32,224 bases of DNA from Spirochaetaceae bacterium (lineage in GTDB: Bacteria > Spirochaetota > Spirochaetia > Treponematales > Breznakiellaceae): positions 1-32,224 of the forward strand of contig JAITRV010000023.1 in NCBI GenBank assembly GCA_031288215.1, in the 5' to 3' direction. The notes under the pieces are model-generated. The model had not been told where the DNA came from, made no database searches, and was given only the letters and a program-made list of their open reading frames with translations. Numbering within the stretch: the stretch's first letter is position 1; every line of letters starts with the position of its first letter. A program made the position numbers and the translations under genes. Positions 18,239 to 27,547 of the stretch are shown in pieces.

Positions 18239-20332
18239 ATGACAAAGATACAGACGACCTGTAATTATTGCTCCCTGGCCTGCAACGTGGATATGTATGT
18301 GGAAGATAACCGTATAACCCGTATCCTGCCCTCTAAAGCGTATCCGGTGAACCGGGGCTTTGCCTGCATTAAAGGGCTTTCTCTGGACAGGCAGGGGACC
18401 GTACAAGGGCCGCGCCCCTTGCCGAGGATCCGGCGGGCGGACGGGACAGCGGAATGGGTAAGCTGGGATGAAGGTCTCCGGTACTGTTCCGGCCGGATTC
18501 GGGACTTGCAGCATCAATACGGCCTTCAGAGTGTGGCCGCCATCAGCACCGGTCAGCTTACCCTTGAAGAGATGGCTTTGCTGGGGCACCTGTGCAGGGA
18601 TTACCTCAAGATCCCCCTGGACGGCAATACCCGTCTCTGCATGGCGACTTCGGTGGTCGCCCATAAACAATCCTTTGGCTTTGACGCGCCTCCCTACACC
18701 CTGGCTGACATCGAGTCTTCGGATCTCCTCATATTTATCGGGGCTAATCCTGTGGTCGCCCATCCGGTCCTTTGGGACAGGGTACGGTTTAACGGCGGCC
18801 ATGCCCATAAAATTATTGTCATCGACCCCCGCAGATCCGAGACCGCGGAGAATGCGGATGAATGGTACGGAATCAAGCCTAAAAGCGATCTGACCTTACT
18901 CTACACCCTGGCGAATGTACTCATCCGGAACAATTGGATTGACCAGGCTTATATTGACGCCCACACCGAGGGATTTCAGGATTTCCGCGGCCATGTGGCG
19001 GCCTTTACGCCGGAAAAGACCGAAGCCCTTACCGGCATATCCCCTGAAAGGCTTGAACATCTGGCGGCCCTGATCCATCAGGGGAAAGCGGTCTCCCTGT
19101 GGTGGACCATGGGGGTTAATCAGGGATACCAGGCAGTACGGACCGCCCAGGGTATCATTAATATCGCCTTGATGACCGGTAATATGGGGCGTCCCGGTAC
19201 CGGGGCCAACTCCTTGACCGGTCAGGTGAACGCCATGGGGTCCCGGCTCTTTTCCAACACCGCGGGTTTATACGGCGGGGGAGATTACGATAATCCTGTC
19301 CGGAGGGAAGCGGTCTGCCGGGCCCTGCATTGCGATGATGCCATGCTGCCGCTGAAGCCGACCATACCTTACTCGGCAATCATTGAGGGGATCATTGCCG
19401 GGGATATCAAAGCCCTCTGGATACTCTGTACTAATCCCCGCCATTCCTGGACGAATAACGATACCTTCCGGCAGGCGGTTGAAAAACTGGATCTCTTTAT
19501 TGTTCAGGATGTCTACGGGGATACCGACAGTTCGGCGATATGTGACGTGTTTCTGCCGGTATGTCCGGGGATAAAAAAAGAAGGCACCATGATCAATACC
19601 GAACGGCGGCTGTCCGCCCTGCGGCCGGTTTTACCCCGGGGGCCGGAGGAGCGGAATGATTTTGAGGTGATCCTCGCCATGGGTGAGGCCCTGGGCATGG
19701 GAAAAGCCCTTGACGGGTGGCGCAGTCCCCGGGAGGTTTTTGACCTGATGCGGGAATGTTCCCGGGGAATGCCCTGCGATATTACCGGAGTATCCTACGA
19801 TGCCCTTCCGGAATCCAGCGGGATTCAATGGCCTTTTCCTGAAAAGGCCGGAGCCGGCTCAGACCAGCGCCGTCTTTTTGAGGATGGACGCTACTATACC
19901 CCCAACGGTAAGGCCCGATTCGTCTTTGAAGCGGTGGCGGAAAATCCGACCCCTTTGAGCGAAACCTATCCCTACTATCTGAATACCGGGAGAGGTTCGG
20001 TAGGGCAGTGGCATACCCAAACCCGTACCCGGGAAGTGATCTTTGTGGCGGATGTCAGTATCAAGGCGGCCTATGTGCATCTTAATCCGGTATTGGCCCA
20101 GGAATACGGCCTCAAGGAGAACGATCCCGTGGAAATATACGCTCAAAACGGTAAAAGCGCGGTATTTACGGTGAGACTGAGTAATCAGGTAGATTACGGT
20201 CAGATCTACGCGCCGTTACACTACATTGAGACGAACAGGCTCACGCCTTCCCTGTATGATCCTTATTCAAAAGAGCCTTCTTTCAAATTTGAGCCGGTAC
20301 GGATTCAGAAATATGGAGGTATCCAGGGATGA
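18239..20332 (+). CDS. Mo-bis-MGD oxidoreductase, [4Fe-4S] cytoplasmic nitrate-reductase-like (NasA/clostridial Nar-like)
   Basis: N-terminal CNYCSLAC...GFACIKG; NTRLCMATSVVAHKQSFGFDAPP with Cys134 as probable Mo ligand; GVNQGYQAVRTAQ; GANSLTGQVNAMGSRLFSNTAGLYGG; C-terminal MoCo domain GRGSVGQWHTQTRT. No Tat signal. Confidence 0.85.
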   Translation: MTKIQTTCNYCSLACNVDMYVEDNRITRILPSKAYPVNRGFACIKGLSLDRQGTVQGPRPLPRIRRADGTAEWVSWDEGLRYCSGRIRDLQHQYGLQSVAAISTGQLTLEEMALLGHLCRDYLKIPLDGNTRLCMATSVVAHKQSFGFDAPPYTLADIESSDLLIFIGANPVVAHPVLWDRVRFNGGHAHKIIVIDPRRSETAENADEWYGIKPKSDLTLLYTLANVLIRNNWIDQAYIDAHTEGFQDFRGHVAAFTPEKTEALTGISPERLEHLAALIHQGKAVSLWWTMGVNQGYQAVRTAQGIINIALMTGNMGRPGTGANSLTGQVNAMGSRLFSNTAGLYGGGDYDNPVRREAVCRALHCDDAMLPLKPTIPYSAIIEGIIAGDIKALWILCTNPRHSWTNNDTFRQAVEKLDLFIVQDVYGDTDSSAICDVFLPVCPGIKKEGTMINTERRLSALRPVLPRGPEERNDFEVILAMGEALGMGKALDGWRSPREVFDLMRECSRGMPCDITGVSYDALPESSGIQWPFPEKAGAGSDQRRLFEDGRYYTPNGKARFVFEAVAENPTPLSETYPYYLNTGRGSVGQWHTQTRTREVIFVADVSIKAAYVHLNPVLAQEYGLKENDPVEIYAQNGKSAVFTVRLSNQVDYGQIYAPLHYIETNRLTPSLYDPYSKEPSFKFEPVRIQKYGGIQG

Positions 20333-20736
20333 TACGAATACGCATTGACCGATCAAAATGTATAGGATGCCTCACCTGTGTTTCCGCCTGTATCGTATTC
20401 CATGAGGCTTCCGACAGCCGTAACCGGGTCGTTATTGACAGTTTCAACAAACCGGCTCCGATCTTCTGCCGTCATTGTACCCTTCCGGAATGTGTATACA
20501 CCTGCATGACCGGCGCCATGACAAAAAACGCGGAAACCGGTTTTGTCGAACACAACCCCCGCCATTGCGCAAAATGCGGTATGTGCATCATGGCCTGCCC
20601 CTATGGGGTTTTGAAACCGGATCGCATCAGCGGCGATATTATGAAATGCGATATGTGCGGAACCAGGCGGGAAGGCCCGCTGTGTGTAGAAAAATGTCCC
20701 ATGGGGGCCCTTGAACAAAGGGAGGTCTATCAATGA
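20329..20736 (+). CDS. Multi-[4Fe-4S] electron-transfer protein (HycB/CooF-like)
   Basis: CIGCLTCVSAC, CRHCTLPECVYTC, CAKCGMCIMACPYG, CDMCGTRREGPLCVEKCP. Overlaps the preceding gene by ATGA. Confidence 0.92.
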   Translation: MIRIRIDRSKCIGCLTCVSACIVFHEASDSRNRVVIDSFNKPAPIFCRHCTLPECVYTCMTGAMTKNAETGFVEHNPRHCAKCGMCIMACPYGVLKPDRISGDIMKCDMCGTRREGPLCVEKCPMGALEQREVYQ

Positions 20737-21974
20737 TGGGGACGAAATATATAATCCTTGGGGCTTCCGCCGCGGGACTCAATGCCGCGTCTGCCCTGCG
20801 GGCCCGGGACCCGGAGGCTGATATCCTTTTGGTTTCCACGGATAACCGGATCTATTCCCGCTGTATCCTGCATCATTATATTGCAGGTTCACGGGATGCG
20901 AAGGGTCTTGAATTCGTAGAAGACGGATTTATCGAAAAGCACCGAATCCACTGGAAAGCGGGGATCAGCGCCCACGGGGTGGATCTTGGCGCAAAGAAGA
21001 TTTTCCTCTCGGACGGAAGTCAGGAGTCCTATGACAAATTACTCATCGCCACCGGCGCTTCTACCGCCTTCCCGCCGATTGCGGGTATGAAGGAAATCCG
21101 CCGGGGCCTTTATGGGCTGCGTACGTTTGAGGATGCGCAGGCCATAAAAAGCGCGGCGGCCCAGGCACAAAACATCGCCATCCTGGGAGCGGGTCTTATC
21201 GGTATTGACGCCGCGGCAGGCATGTTGGGCTTTAACCGGCCGATCACCATTATTGAACGGACATCGCACATGCTCTCCCTCCAATTGGATGAAACCGCCG
21301 CCGCGGCCTATCAGGAGGCCTTTGCCGCCCGGGGGGTCCGCCAAATCTACGGTATCGGAGCGGAGAAGGTTCTCTTGGATGATACGGGAACCCTCACCGG
21401 CATCCTTTTGTCTCATGGAGAGACGATTCCCTGTGATATGCTTATTTGCGCTACCGGGGTTCGTTCCAATGTTCGGTTCCTCCAGGAGAGCGGTCTGGTT
21501 CTGGATGAACGGGGGCTTGCCTTCGACCATCGGGGACGAACCAGTGATCCTTCGGTGTATGGGGCGGGAGACGTGGGAGGGAAGAACCCGGTCTGGCCGA
21601 AGGCGGTGAAAGAAGGCATCGTCGCGGGAATCAACATGACCGGGGGCAACGTTCAGATGGATGATTTTTTCGTCAGTAAGGCAACCATGAATTTCCTGGG
21701 CATCCTTACCCTGTCCCTGGGGATGCACACGGCCCCCCCTGACGAAGCCTACGTTACGGTGACGGCCCGGGAGGGGAAAAATTACAAGAAGGTGATCCAT
21801 AAAGAGGGGAAGATCTATGGGGCGCTTATTCAGGGGGATCTCTCCTATGCGGGAATATTGACCCAACTCATCAAAGCCCGCATCGACATATCCCGGATTA
21901 GTAAGCCCCTCTACCGCATTGATTATTCTGATTTTTTTAACCAGACCGAAGCTCTTGAATTTGCCTTCGATTAG
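20733..21974 (+). CDS. NAD(P)/FAD-dependent oxidoreductase (NirB N-terminal / NADH oxidase-like)
   Basis: YIILGASAAGLNAASALR, LLIATGAS, NIAILGAGLIGIDAAAGM, GAGDVGG. Confidence 0.9.
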   Translation: MMGTKYIILGASAAGLNAASALRARDPEADILLVSTDNRIYSRCILHHYIAGSRDAKGLEFVEDGFIEKHRIHWKAGISAHGVDLGAKKIFLSDGSQESYDKLLIATGASTAFPPIAGMKEIRRGLYGLRTFEDAQAIKSAAAQAQNIAILGAGLIGIDAAAGMLGFNRPITIIERTSHMLSLQLDETAAAAYQEAFAARGVRQIYGIGAEKVLLDDTGTLTGILLSHGETIPCDMLICATGVRSNVRFLQESGLVLDERGLAFDHRGRTSDPSVYGAGDVGGKNPVWPKAVKEGIVAGINMTGGNVQMDDFFVSKATMNFLGILTLSLGMHTAPPDEAYVTVTAREGKNYKKVIHKEGKIYGALIQGDLSYAGILTQLIKARIDISRISKPLYRIDYSDFFNQTEALEFAFD

Positions 21975-22084
21975 AGGTTTTTTGTAGAAGTTTTTTGTAG
22001 AGGTTTTTTGATTAAAGGTTCTTTGATTAGAGGTTTTTTGATTTAAGGTTTTTTAATGAGCGGCTCCTTCATGAGCGGCTTCTT
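21969..22084. repeat. Degenerate minisatellite, about 8 units of 13-15 bp, consensus GATTAGAGGTTTTTT
   Basis: Units begin at 21969, 21984, 21997, 22010, 22025, 22040, 22055 and 22070. The last two have diverged to ATGAGCGGCTYCTT. Confidence 0.85.
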
Positions 22085-22140
22085 AATTCTTTTTTGGTAA
22101 GGAGGATGCCAGTGACCATTTACAAGAGGAGGAAAAATAC

Positions 22141-23190
22141 ATGGGTTTTTACATATCTCCGGCAGGACTGAACCGGGTCCTCGCCCGTTTAAGGGAAGAG
22201 TATGACCTTTTTGCGCCCCGGCGGTTTGAAAGGGGACACGCCTTTTCCGGCATGGATCAGGTGCGCTACGCGCCCGTCACGGGTATTGAGGAGGTGGTCT
22301 TTGATCAGAAATCAGCCTACTCCTTCAAGGAGTGCCTGCTGCCAATCACCCAAAACCTCTTTTTCTTTACCGAAGAACAGGTCAAAGTATCGAATCCCCC
22401 TTCCAAAAGACGTATTCTGTTTCTGCGGAGCTGTGATATCCACAGCATCAAGCGGCTTGATGCGCACTATCTGGGCAACGGCAGAGAAGATTACTACTAC
22501 CGCCGTATTCGTCAGGGGATCCGGATCGTTTTAATGGGATGCCGTACGCCCTTTGAAAGCTGTTTTTGTACCGCCATGGGAACAAACCGCCCGGATGCCT
22601 ACGACATGTATATTGAAGCCGCTGATGACGGGTACTTGATTGATTGTAAAACCCCTGAATGGGATCGTCTTTTTGATGAGTATCCCCGGGAAACGCGGGA
22701 AGTATGTCCCGCCTTTGTAAACGAGACGACCGCCCTCACGGAAACCGTCGATGCCATCCCCGAACATCTTGGTCCTGAAGCGGCGGCCCTCCCTCTGTGG
22801 GATGAATATGACAGCCGCTGTATTAATTGCGGCCGTTGTAATTTTGTCTGTCCGACCTGCGGCTGTTATACGATGCAGGACATTTTTTTTAGTGATAACG
22901 GCAAAGCCGGGGAACGCCGCCGGGTATGGGCATCCTGCATGGTTGACGGCTTTACCGATGTGGCCGGGGGCGGTTCCTACCGGCAAAAAAACGGCCAGCG
23001 GATGCGGTTTAAGGTGCTCCATAAAATCTTGGATTTCAAAAAACGATTCGGCTATCATCTCTGTGTCGGCTGCGGCCGTTGCGATGATATATGTCCTGAA
23101 TATATTTCTTTTTCCCATATTATTAACACGCTGAACCGTATCACGGCGGCATCACCGGGAACCCCCAAAGGAGGTACCATAAACCAATGA
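22141..23190 (+). CDS. asrA: Anaerobic sulfite reductase subunit A
   Basis: RSCDIHSIKRLDAHYLGNGREDYYY, CINCGRCNFVCPTCGCYTMQD, CVGCGRCDDICPEYISF; typical AsrA. Confidence 0.9.
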   Translation: MGFYISPAGLNRVLARLREEYDLFAPRRFERGHAFSGMDQVRYAPVTGIEEVVFDQKSAYSFKECLLPITQNLFFFTEEQVKVSNPPSKRRILFLRSCDIHSIKRLDAHYLGNGREDYYYRRIRQGIRIVLMGCRTPFESCFCTAMGTNRPDAYDMYIEAADDGYLIDCKTPEWDRLFDEYPRETREVCPAFVNETTALTETVDAIPEHLGPEAAALPLWDEYDSRCINCGRCNFVCPTCGCYTMQDIFFSDNGKAGERRRVWASCMVDGFTDVAGGGSYRQKNGQRMRFKVLHKILDFKKRFGYHLCVGCGRCDDICPEYISFSHIINTLNRITAASPGTPKGGTINQ

Positions 23191-24008
23191 GCCATAAGGA
23201 ATGCGAATCGACATTGGAATCCAACGACTATCTGCCGTTCCCTTCAGAAATCGTGGAACTGGTAAAACATACCGATACCGAATATACCTTCAGGATGTCC
23301 TATACAGGAAACGTTAAGCCGGGGCAGTTTTTTGAAATATCCATCCCCAAGGTTGGGGAAGCCCCTATTTCCGTCAGCGGCATAGGGGAAGGTACCGTGG
23401 ATCTGACTATCCGAAAAGCCGGTACCGTAACCGGACATATCTTTGAATGCCGTCCGGGAGACGCCCTGTTTATGCGGGGGCCCTATGGGAACGGTTTCGA
23501 TATTGAGGATTACCGTCACCGGGAGTTGTTTATTATTGCCGGCGGGACCGGTTTCTCTCCGGTTCGGGGGGTGGCGGACTATTTCTTCCGGCATCCCGGT
23601 GAAACCAAGGGACTGACGATAGCGGCGGGGTTCAAAACCCCGAAGGATATTTTATTCCGGGATGATTTCATCCGGTGGAAAACAAGAGGGCGGGTTGTCG
23701 TCACGGTGGACAGCGCCGCCGGGGACACGGCTTATCCCGTGGGGCTGGTTACCGGGTATATTCCCGTCTTGGAAATAGAAGATCCCAAAGAAGCGGCGGC
23801 TATTGTGGTGGGACCTCCGGCGATGATGCGTTTTAGTGTGGCGGGATTACTTGATAAGGGGTTTCCGGAATCGCATATTTGGGTTTCCTATGAGCGTAAA
23901 ATGTGCTGCGGAATCGGTAAATGCGGCCATTGCCGGATAAACGATAGCTATGTCTGTGTTGACGGTCCGGTCTTTTTGTTAAGCCGGGCAAAAGCGCTTC
24001 TTGATTAG
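23187..24008 (+). CDS. asrB: Anaerobic sulfite reductase subunit B (FAD/NAD-binding, 2Fe-2S)
   Basis: PGQFFEISIPKVGEAPISVSG, MRGPYGNGFD, IAGGTGFSPVRGV, C-terminal ERKMCCGIGKCGHCRINDSYVCVDGPVF. Confidence 0.93.
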   Translation: MSHKECESTLESNDYLPFPSEIVELVKHTDTEYTFRMSYTGNVKPGQFFEISIPKVGEAPISVSGIGEGTVDLTIRKAGTVTGHIFECRPGDALFMRGPYGNGFDIEDYRHRELFIIAGGTGFSPVRGVADYFFRHPGETKGLTIAAGFKTPKDILFRDDFIRWKTRGRVVVTVDSAAGDTAYPVGLVTGYIPVLEIEDPKEAAAIVVGPPAMMRFSVAGLLDKGFPESHIWVSYERKMCCGIGKCGHCRINDSYVCVDGPVFLLSRAKALLD

Positions 24009-24034
24009 TACGCTTTTTGATGAGGAGAAATCGA

Positions 24035-24982
24035 ATGGATGTCAATACGAAAAAACTCAAGAAAAATGCCTTTCGGGTTACGAAACAGCGAGGCTTAACC
24101 GCTTCCCGAATCAGGATTCCCGGAGGCCACTTAGCGGCAAATTATTTGGGAATTATTCAGGAAATTGCCGAACACTATGGCGATGGATCGGTACACCTTA
24201 CCACACGGCAGGGATTTGAGATACCGGGAATCCGCTTTGAGGATATGCCCAAAATCAATGCCTTACTGCAGCCCGTGATCAGCGGGCTTGAAATCAACCA
24301 GGGGCATCCTGGGGAAGGGTACAGCGCCTCGGGAACCCGGAATATTGCGGCCTGTATTGGGAACCGGGTCTGTCCCTACGCCTGTTATGACACCACCGGT
24401 TTTGCGCAGCGGATTGAAAAGGCCGTCTTCCCCCATGATTTTCATTTTAAGATTGCCCTTACCGGCTGCCCCAACGACTGTGCCAAGGTTCGGCTTCACG
24501 ATTTTGGCATCATTGGCATGACCGAGCCTCAATTTGAAAGGGATCGTTGTGTAACGTGCCGGGCCTGCATCAAAACCTGTAAGAAAAAATCCGTAGAAGC
24601 CCTTCGGGAAATCAATTACCGTCCCAGCCGTAATGAACAGCTCTGTATCGGCTGCGGGGAGTGTGTTCTGCAGTGTCCGATGGCGGCTTGGCAGAGAAGT
24701 ACGGATAGGTATTACCGTCTGACCCTCTTCGGCAGAACGGGCAAACGTAATCCCCGGCTGGGAATTGATTTTATAAAATGGGTTGATGAGGAAAGTATTA
24801 TCAAGATAATCGTCAATACCTATGCCTATGTGGAAAAATACATCGATCTCCATGCCCCGGGAGGAAAGGAACATATCGGATACATCGTCGATCGTACCGG
24901 TTTTGAGGAATATAAACGATGGGCGTTGAAGGATGTTACCCTGCCGCCCCGAGCGGAAGTGAACCATCCCTTGTATTGGTAA
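24035..24982 (+). CDS. asrC: Sulfite reductase subunit C (siroheme / 4Fe-4S nitrite/sulfite reductase family)
   Basis: Siroheme motif CIGNRVCPYAC...TGCPNDCAK plus ferredoxin motifs CVTCRACIKTCKK and CIGCGECVLQCP. Start at MDVNTKK with GAGGAG upstream. Confidence 0.92.
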   Translation: MDVNTKKLKKNAFRVTKQRGLTASRIRIPGGHLAANYLGIIQEIAEHYGDGSVHLTTRQGFEIPGIRFEDMPKINALLQPVISGLEINQGHPGEGYSASGTRNIAACIGNRVCPYACYDTTGFAQRIEKAVFPHDFHFKIALTGCPNDCAKVRLHDFGIIGMTEPQFERDRCVTCRACIKTCKKKSVEALREINYRPSRNEQLCIGCGECVLQCPMAAWQRSTDRYYRLTLFGRTGKRNPRLGIDFIKWVDEESIIKIIVNTYAYVEKYIDLHAPGGKEHIGYIVDRTGFEEYKRWALKDVTLPPRAEVNHPLYW

Positions 24983-25026
24983 CACGCTTATAGCGTGAGG
25001 ATGTCCCTCGCGAACCTGTTGACGGC

Positions 25027-26499
25027 TTAGAGCCCGCCCCTGTCTATGGCGTCCTTTGCCGCTTGGGCGATAGTTTCACTGTATGAGGGATGGGGGAACA
25101 CGGTTGCCGCGATCGCTTCCGCTGTGGCGCCGGACTGAATGCACTGCAGCGCCCAGGGGATGATCTCCGTGGCCCGGTTGCAGAAAAACTGCGCTCCGAT
25201 AAGGGCGCGCTTTTCTGCATGGAATACCAGTTTGACAAAACCCCGGTCCATATTTTCCAGTACCGCCCTCCCGTTGGATCCGAAGACCCCCTTCCCCGCT
25301 CTTGCGGGTATTCCCTGCTCCGCCGCTTCCGCCAGGCTGAGTCCCGCACAGGAAATCTCCGGGACCGTGTATATGCAGACCGGTACGATCCGGCGCGGGC
25401 TTGCGGAAAGCGCGGGCGTCTTCTTGACTGATTCGGCGATACGGAGGGCGGCATAAGTCCCCTGAGCTTCCGCCGCATGGGCGAGCTGAAGGCCCCCGCA
25501 AAAAGCCCCGCCGCTTATATCCCCCGCGGCGTAAATCCCGGGGATAGAACTCATCAGGGTATCATCGAGGCGGATAAACCCCTTGTCCGTTAATGCGGGG
25601 ATCAGGCCCGGCGCAAAGAGGGCCCCGGCATCGGGCTTTCTCCCCGCCGCCATGAGTATGGCGTCCGCTTCCACTGCATCTTGCCCGCCGGGAGGCCGGC
25701 TGGAGAACACGACCCGGAACGCGCCCCGCGCTTCCTCAATGGCTTCGATCCGTGAGCCGGTCAGGATCTTTACCCCCCGCTTCTTAAACTGCAGGGCAAG
25801 GTTCTGGCCGATTTCCCTGTCCATCGCGGCAAGCAGCGAGGGAAGGGCTTCAATGATCGTAACTTCGCTGCCAAAGGCGCTGTAGGCGGCGGCGAATTCG
25901 ACCCCGATAACTCCGCCGCCGATGATGGCAAGCCGCGGCGGAATTCCCGCCGACGGCCCGTGGGGGAATAAAGCGCCATTTGAAAAAATTCCCTCCCCGT
26001 CCAGAACATCATCGCTGGTATACACGCCGCAGCGGTCATTTCCCGGTATGGGGAGCCGCGCCGCCGCCGTACCGGCGGCAAGCAGGATTGCCCGCGCCCC
26101 GATGCACTGCCCCTCACCGCCCGCGCCCCGGATCGACACGCGGCCCGGCTCCTCGATCCGGGCTTCACCGGCTTCGATACGGACCCCTGCCTTGAGGAGG
26201 GCGGCGGTCTGGTTTTTTCTCAGGCTTTGTACAACCCGGTTCTTCCAGCCGGCAAGGCGGAAAAAGTCGAATCCCGGCGGCCCCACGGAAAGGCCGTAGC
26301 GTTCCCCCTCCCGAATATCCCGCAGCAGTTCAGCGCCCCGGAGAAAGACCTTCGTGGGGATACAGCCCCGGTTAAGGCAGGTCCCGCCTATGTCCGCCTT
26401 TTCAGCCAGGCAGACGCTTAATCCCAGAGAACGGGCCTTGAAGGCCGCCGAAGCTCCCGCCGGCCCGGATCCGATAATAACAAGATCAAATTGTTCCAT
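25027..26499 (-). CDS. lpdA: Dihydrolipoyl dehydrogenase (glycine cleavage L protein)
   Basis: MEQFDLVIIGSGPAGASAAFKARSLG, GGTCLNRGCIPTK, AAGDISGG, HPSYSE. Confidence 0.93.
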   Translation of the reverse strand: MEQFDLVIIGSGPAGASAAFKARSLGLSVCLAEKADIGGTCLNRGCIPTKVFLRGAELLRDIREGERYGLSVGPPGFDFFRLAGWKNRVVQSLRKNQTAALLKAGVRIEAGEARIEEPGRVSIRGAGGEGQCIGARAILLAAGTAAARLPIPGNDRCGVYTSDDVLDGEGIFSNGALFPHGPSAGIPPRLAIIGGGVIGVEFAAAYSAFGSEVTIIEALPSLLAAMDREIGQNLALQFKKRGVKILTGSRIEAIEEARGAFRVVFSSRPPGGQDAVEADAILMAAGRKPDAGALFAPGLIPALTDKGFIRLDDTLMSSIPGIYAAGDISGGAFCGGLQLAHAAEAQGTYAALRIAESVKKTPALSASPRRIVPVCIYTVPEISCAGLSLAEAAEQGIPARAGKGVFGSNGRAVLENMDRGFVKLVFHAEKRALIGAQFFCNRATEIIPWALQCIQSGATAEAIAATVFPHPSYSETIAQAAKDAIDRGGL

Positions 26500-27547
26500 G
26501 TGTGGTTTCCTTACAGAGGGGTGTAACCGGTTCAAATACCATGGCGGCAATATCGCCGGCGTATCGCCGGAATTCACTCCCCGCGGGATAGGCCGCCGTC
26601 AGTTTTTCTGTCAGAACCTCCGGATTAAAATCGGCTCCTTTAAGCCGTTCCGCCGCGTCAAGAATAAAATCGCTGTCCATGGCATCGGAAAAGATATGAG
26701 CGGCGGCGATACGGTTTTCCTTCACCTCAAAATGCAGTTCCACCCCGCCCCAGGGGAAACGGCGTACCGCCTTAAACCGGAAACGCGGGTTTTTGCCGTA
26801 CTTCCACTCCGGTGAGGAAAACCGCGCTTCAAGGTCCTTCATCCGTTCCCCGCTTCCTTCAAAGAGATCCGGCGGAGACTCCCGCGGCATCTCTGCCGCC
26901 GGTATTTCCGCGCTCATACCGTAGACTTCGTCAAAAGCGGCGCAGAGGCTCTTGATAAGGGCCGGAATGGTAAGACCCGGCTGACAATCCCCCAGGTTCA
27001 CCATGCGGCTCCGTACGGATTCTACGCCCTTGCTTTGGATTTTGTCGGCGGACACCGAGAGGTAGCGGCCCGCCGCGCTCAGATCGGTCCGCACCAGCAG
27101 GGTACCGTGATGATAGGCGTTCTTTCCGGCCCGGTAGAAGGCATTGCCGGAGAATTTGCGGCCGTCGGTCTCAATATCGTTGCGTCCGGTCCGTCTCGCG
27201 TCGATCCCAAGATTTCTGACCGCCCTCAGAATCACTTCGCTCTGCCGTTCCAGGTCGTAGTCTTCCCGGGGCATGAGAAAGGTAAAGTTAAGATTCCCCG
27301 CATCGTGAAACACCGCGCCGCCCCCGGAAAGGCGGCGGGCCAGGAAACCCCCGTCCCGTTCCAGTTCTTCTATCCGGCATTCGGCCCAGGCGTTTTGATT
27401 CCGCCCGATAACCACGGTCCGGTGGTTTTGCCACAGGTAGAAGATACAGGTCTCGGGGGGAACCTTTTCCAGCAGGTACGCTTCCCGGGCGATATTCCGG
27501 TACGGGTTGGTAGTCCCGGTACGGACAACAATACCCCGGCGTATCAT
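26486..27547 (-). CDS. lplA: Lipoate--protein ligase
   Basis: LWQNHRTVVIGRNQNAWAEC, RRLSGGGAVFHDAGNLNFTF, GRNDIETDGRKFSGNAF. Confidence 0.94.
   Translation of the reverse strand: MIRRGIVVRTGTTNPYRNIAREAYLLEKVPPETCIFYLWQNHRTVVIGRNQNAWAECRIEELERDGGFLARRLSGGGAVFHDAGNLNFTFLMPREDYDLERQSEVILRAVRNLGIDARRTGRNDIETDGRKFSGNAFYRAGKNAYHHGTLLVRTDLSAAGRYLSVSADKIQSKGVESVRSRMVNLGDCQPGLTIPALIKSLCAAFDEVYGMSAEIPAAEMPRESPPDLFEGSGERMKDLEARFSSPEWKYGKNPRFRFKAVRRFPWGGVELHFEVKENRIAAAHIFSDAMDSDFILDAAERLKGADFNPEVLTEKLTAAYPAGSEFRRYAGDIAAMVFEPVTPLCKETTHGTI

Noticed and set aside
18638-18640. Possible selenocysteine at the Mo ligand
   Set aside because: The codon is TGC (Cys), not TGA.
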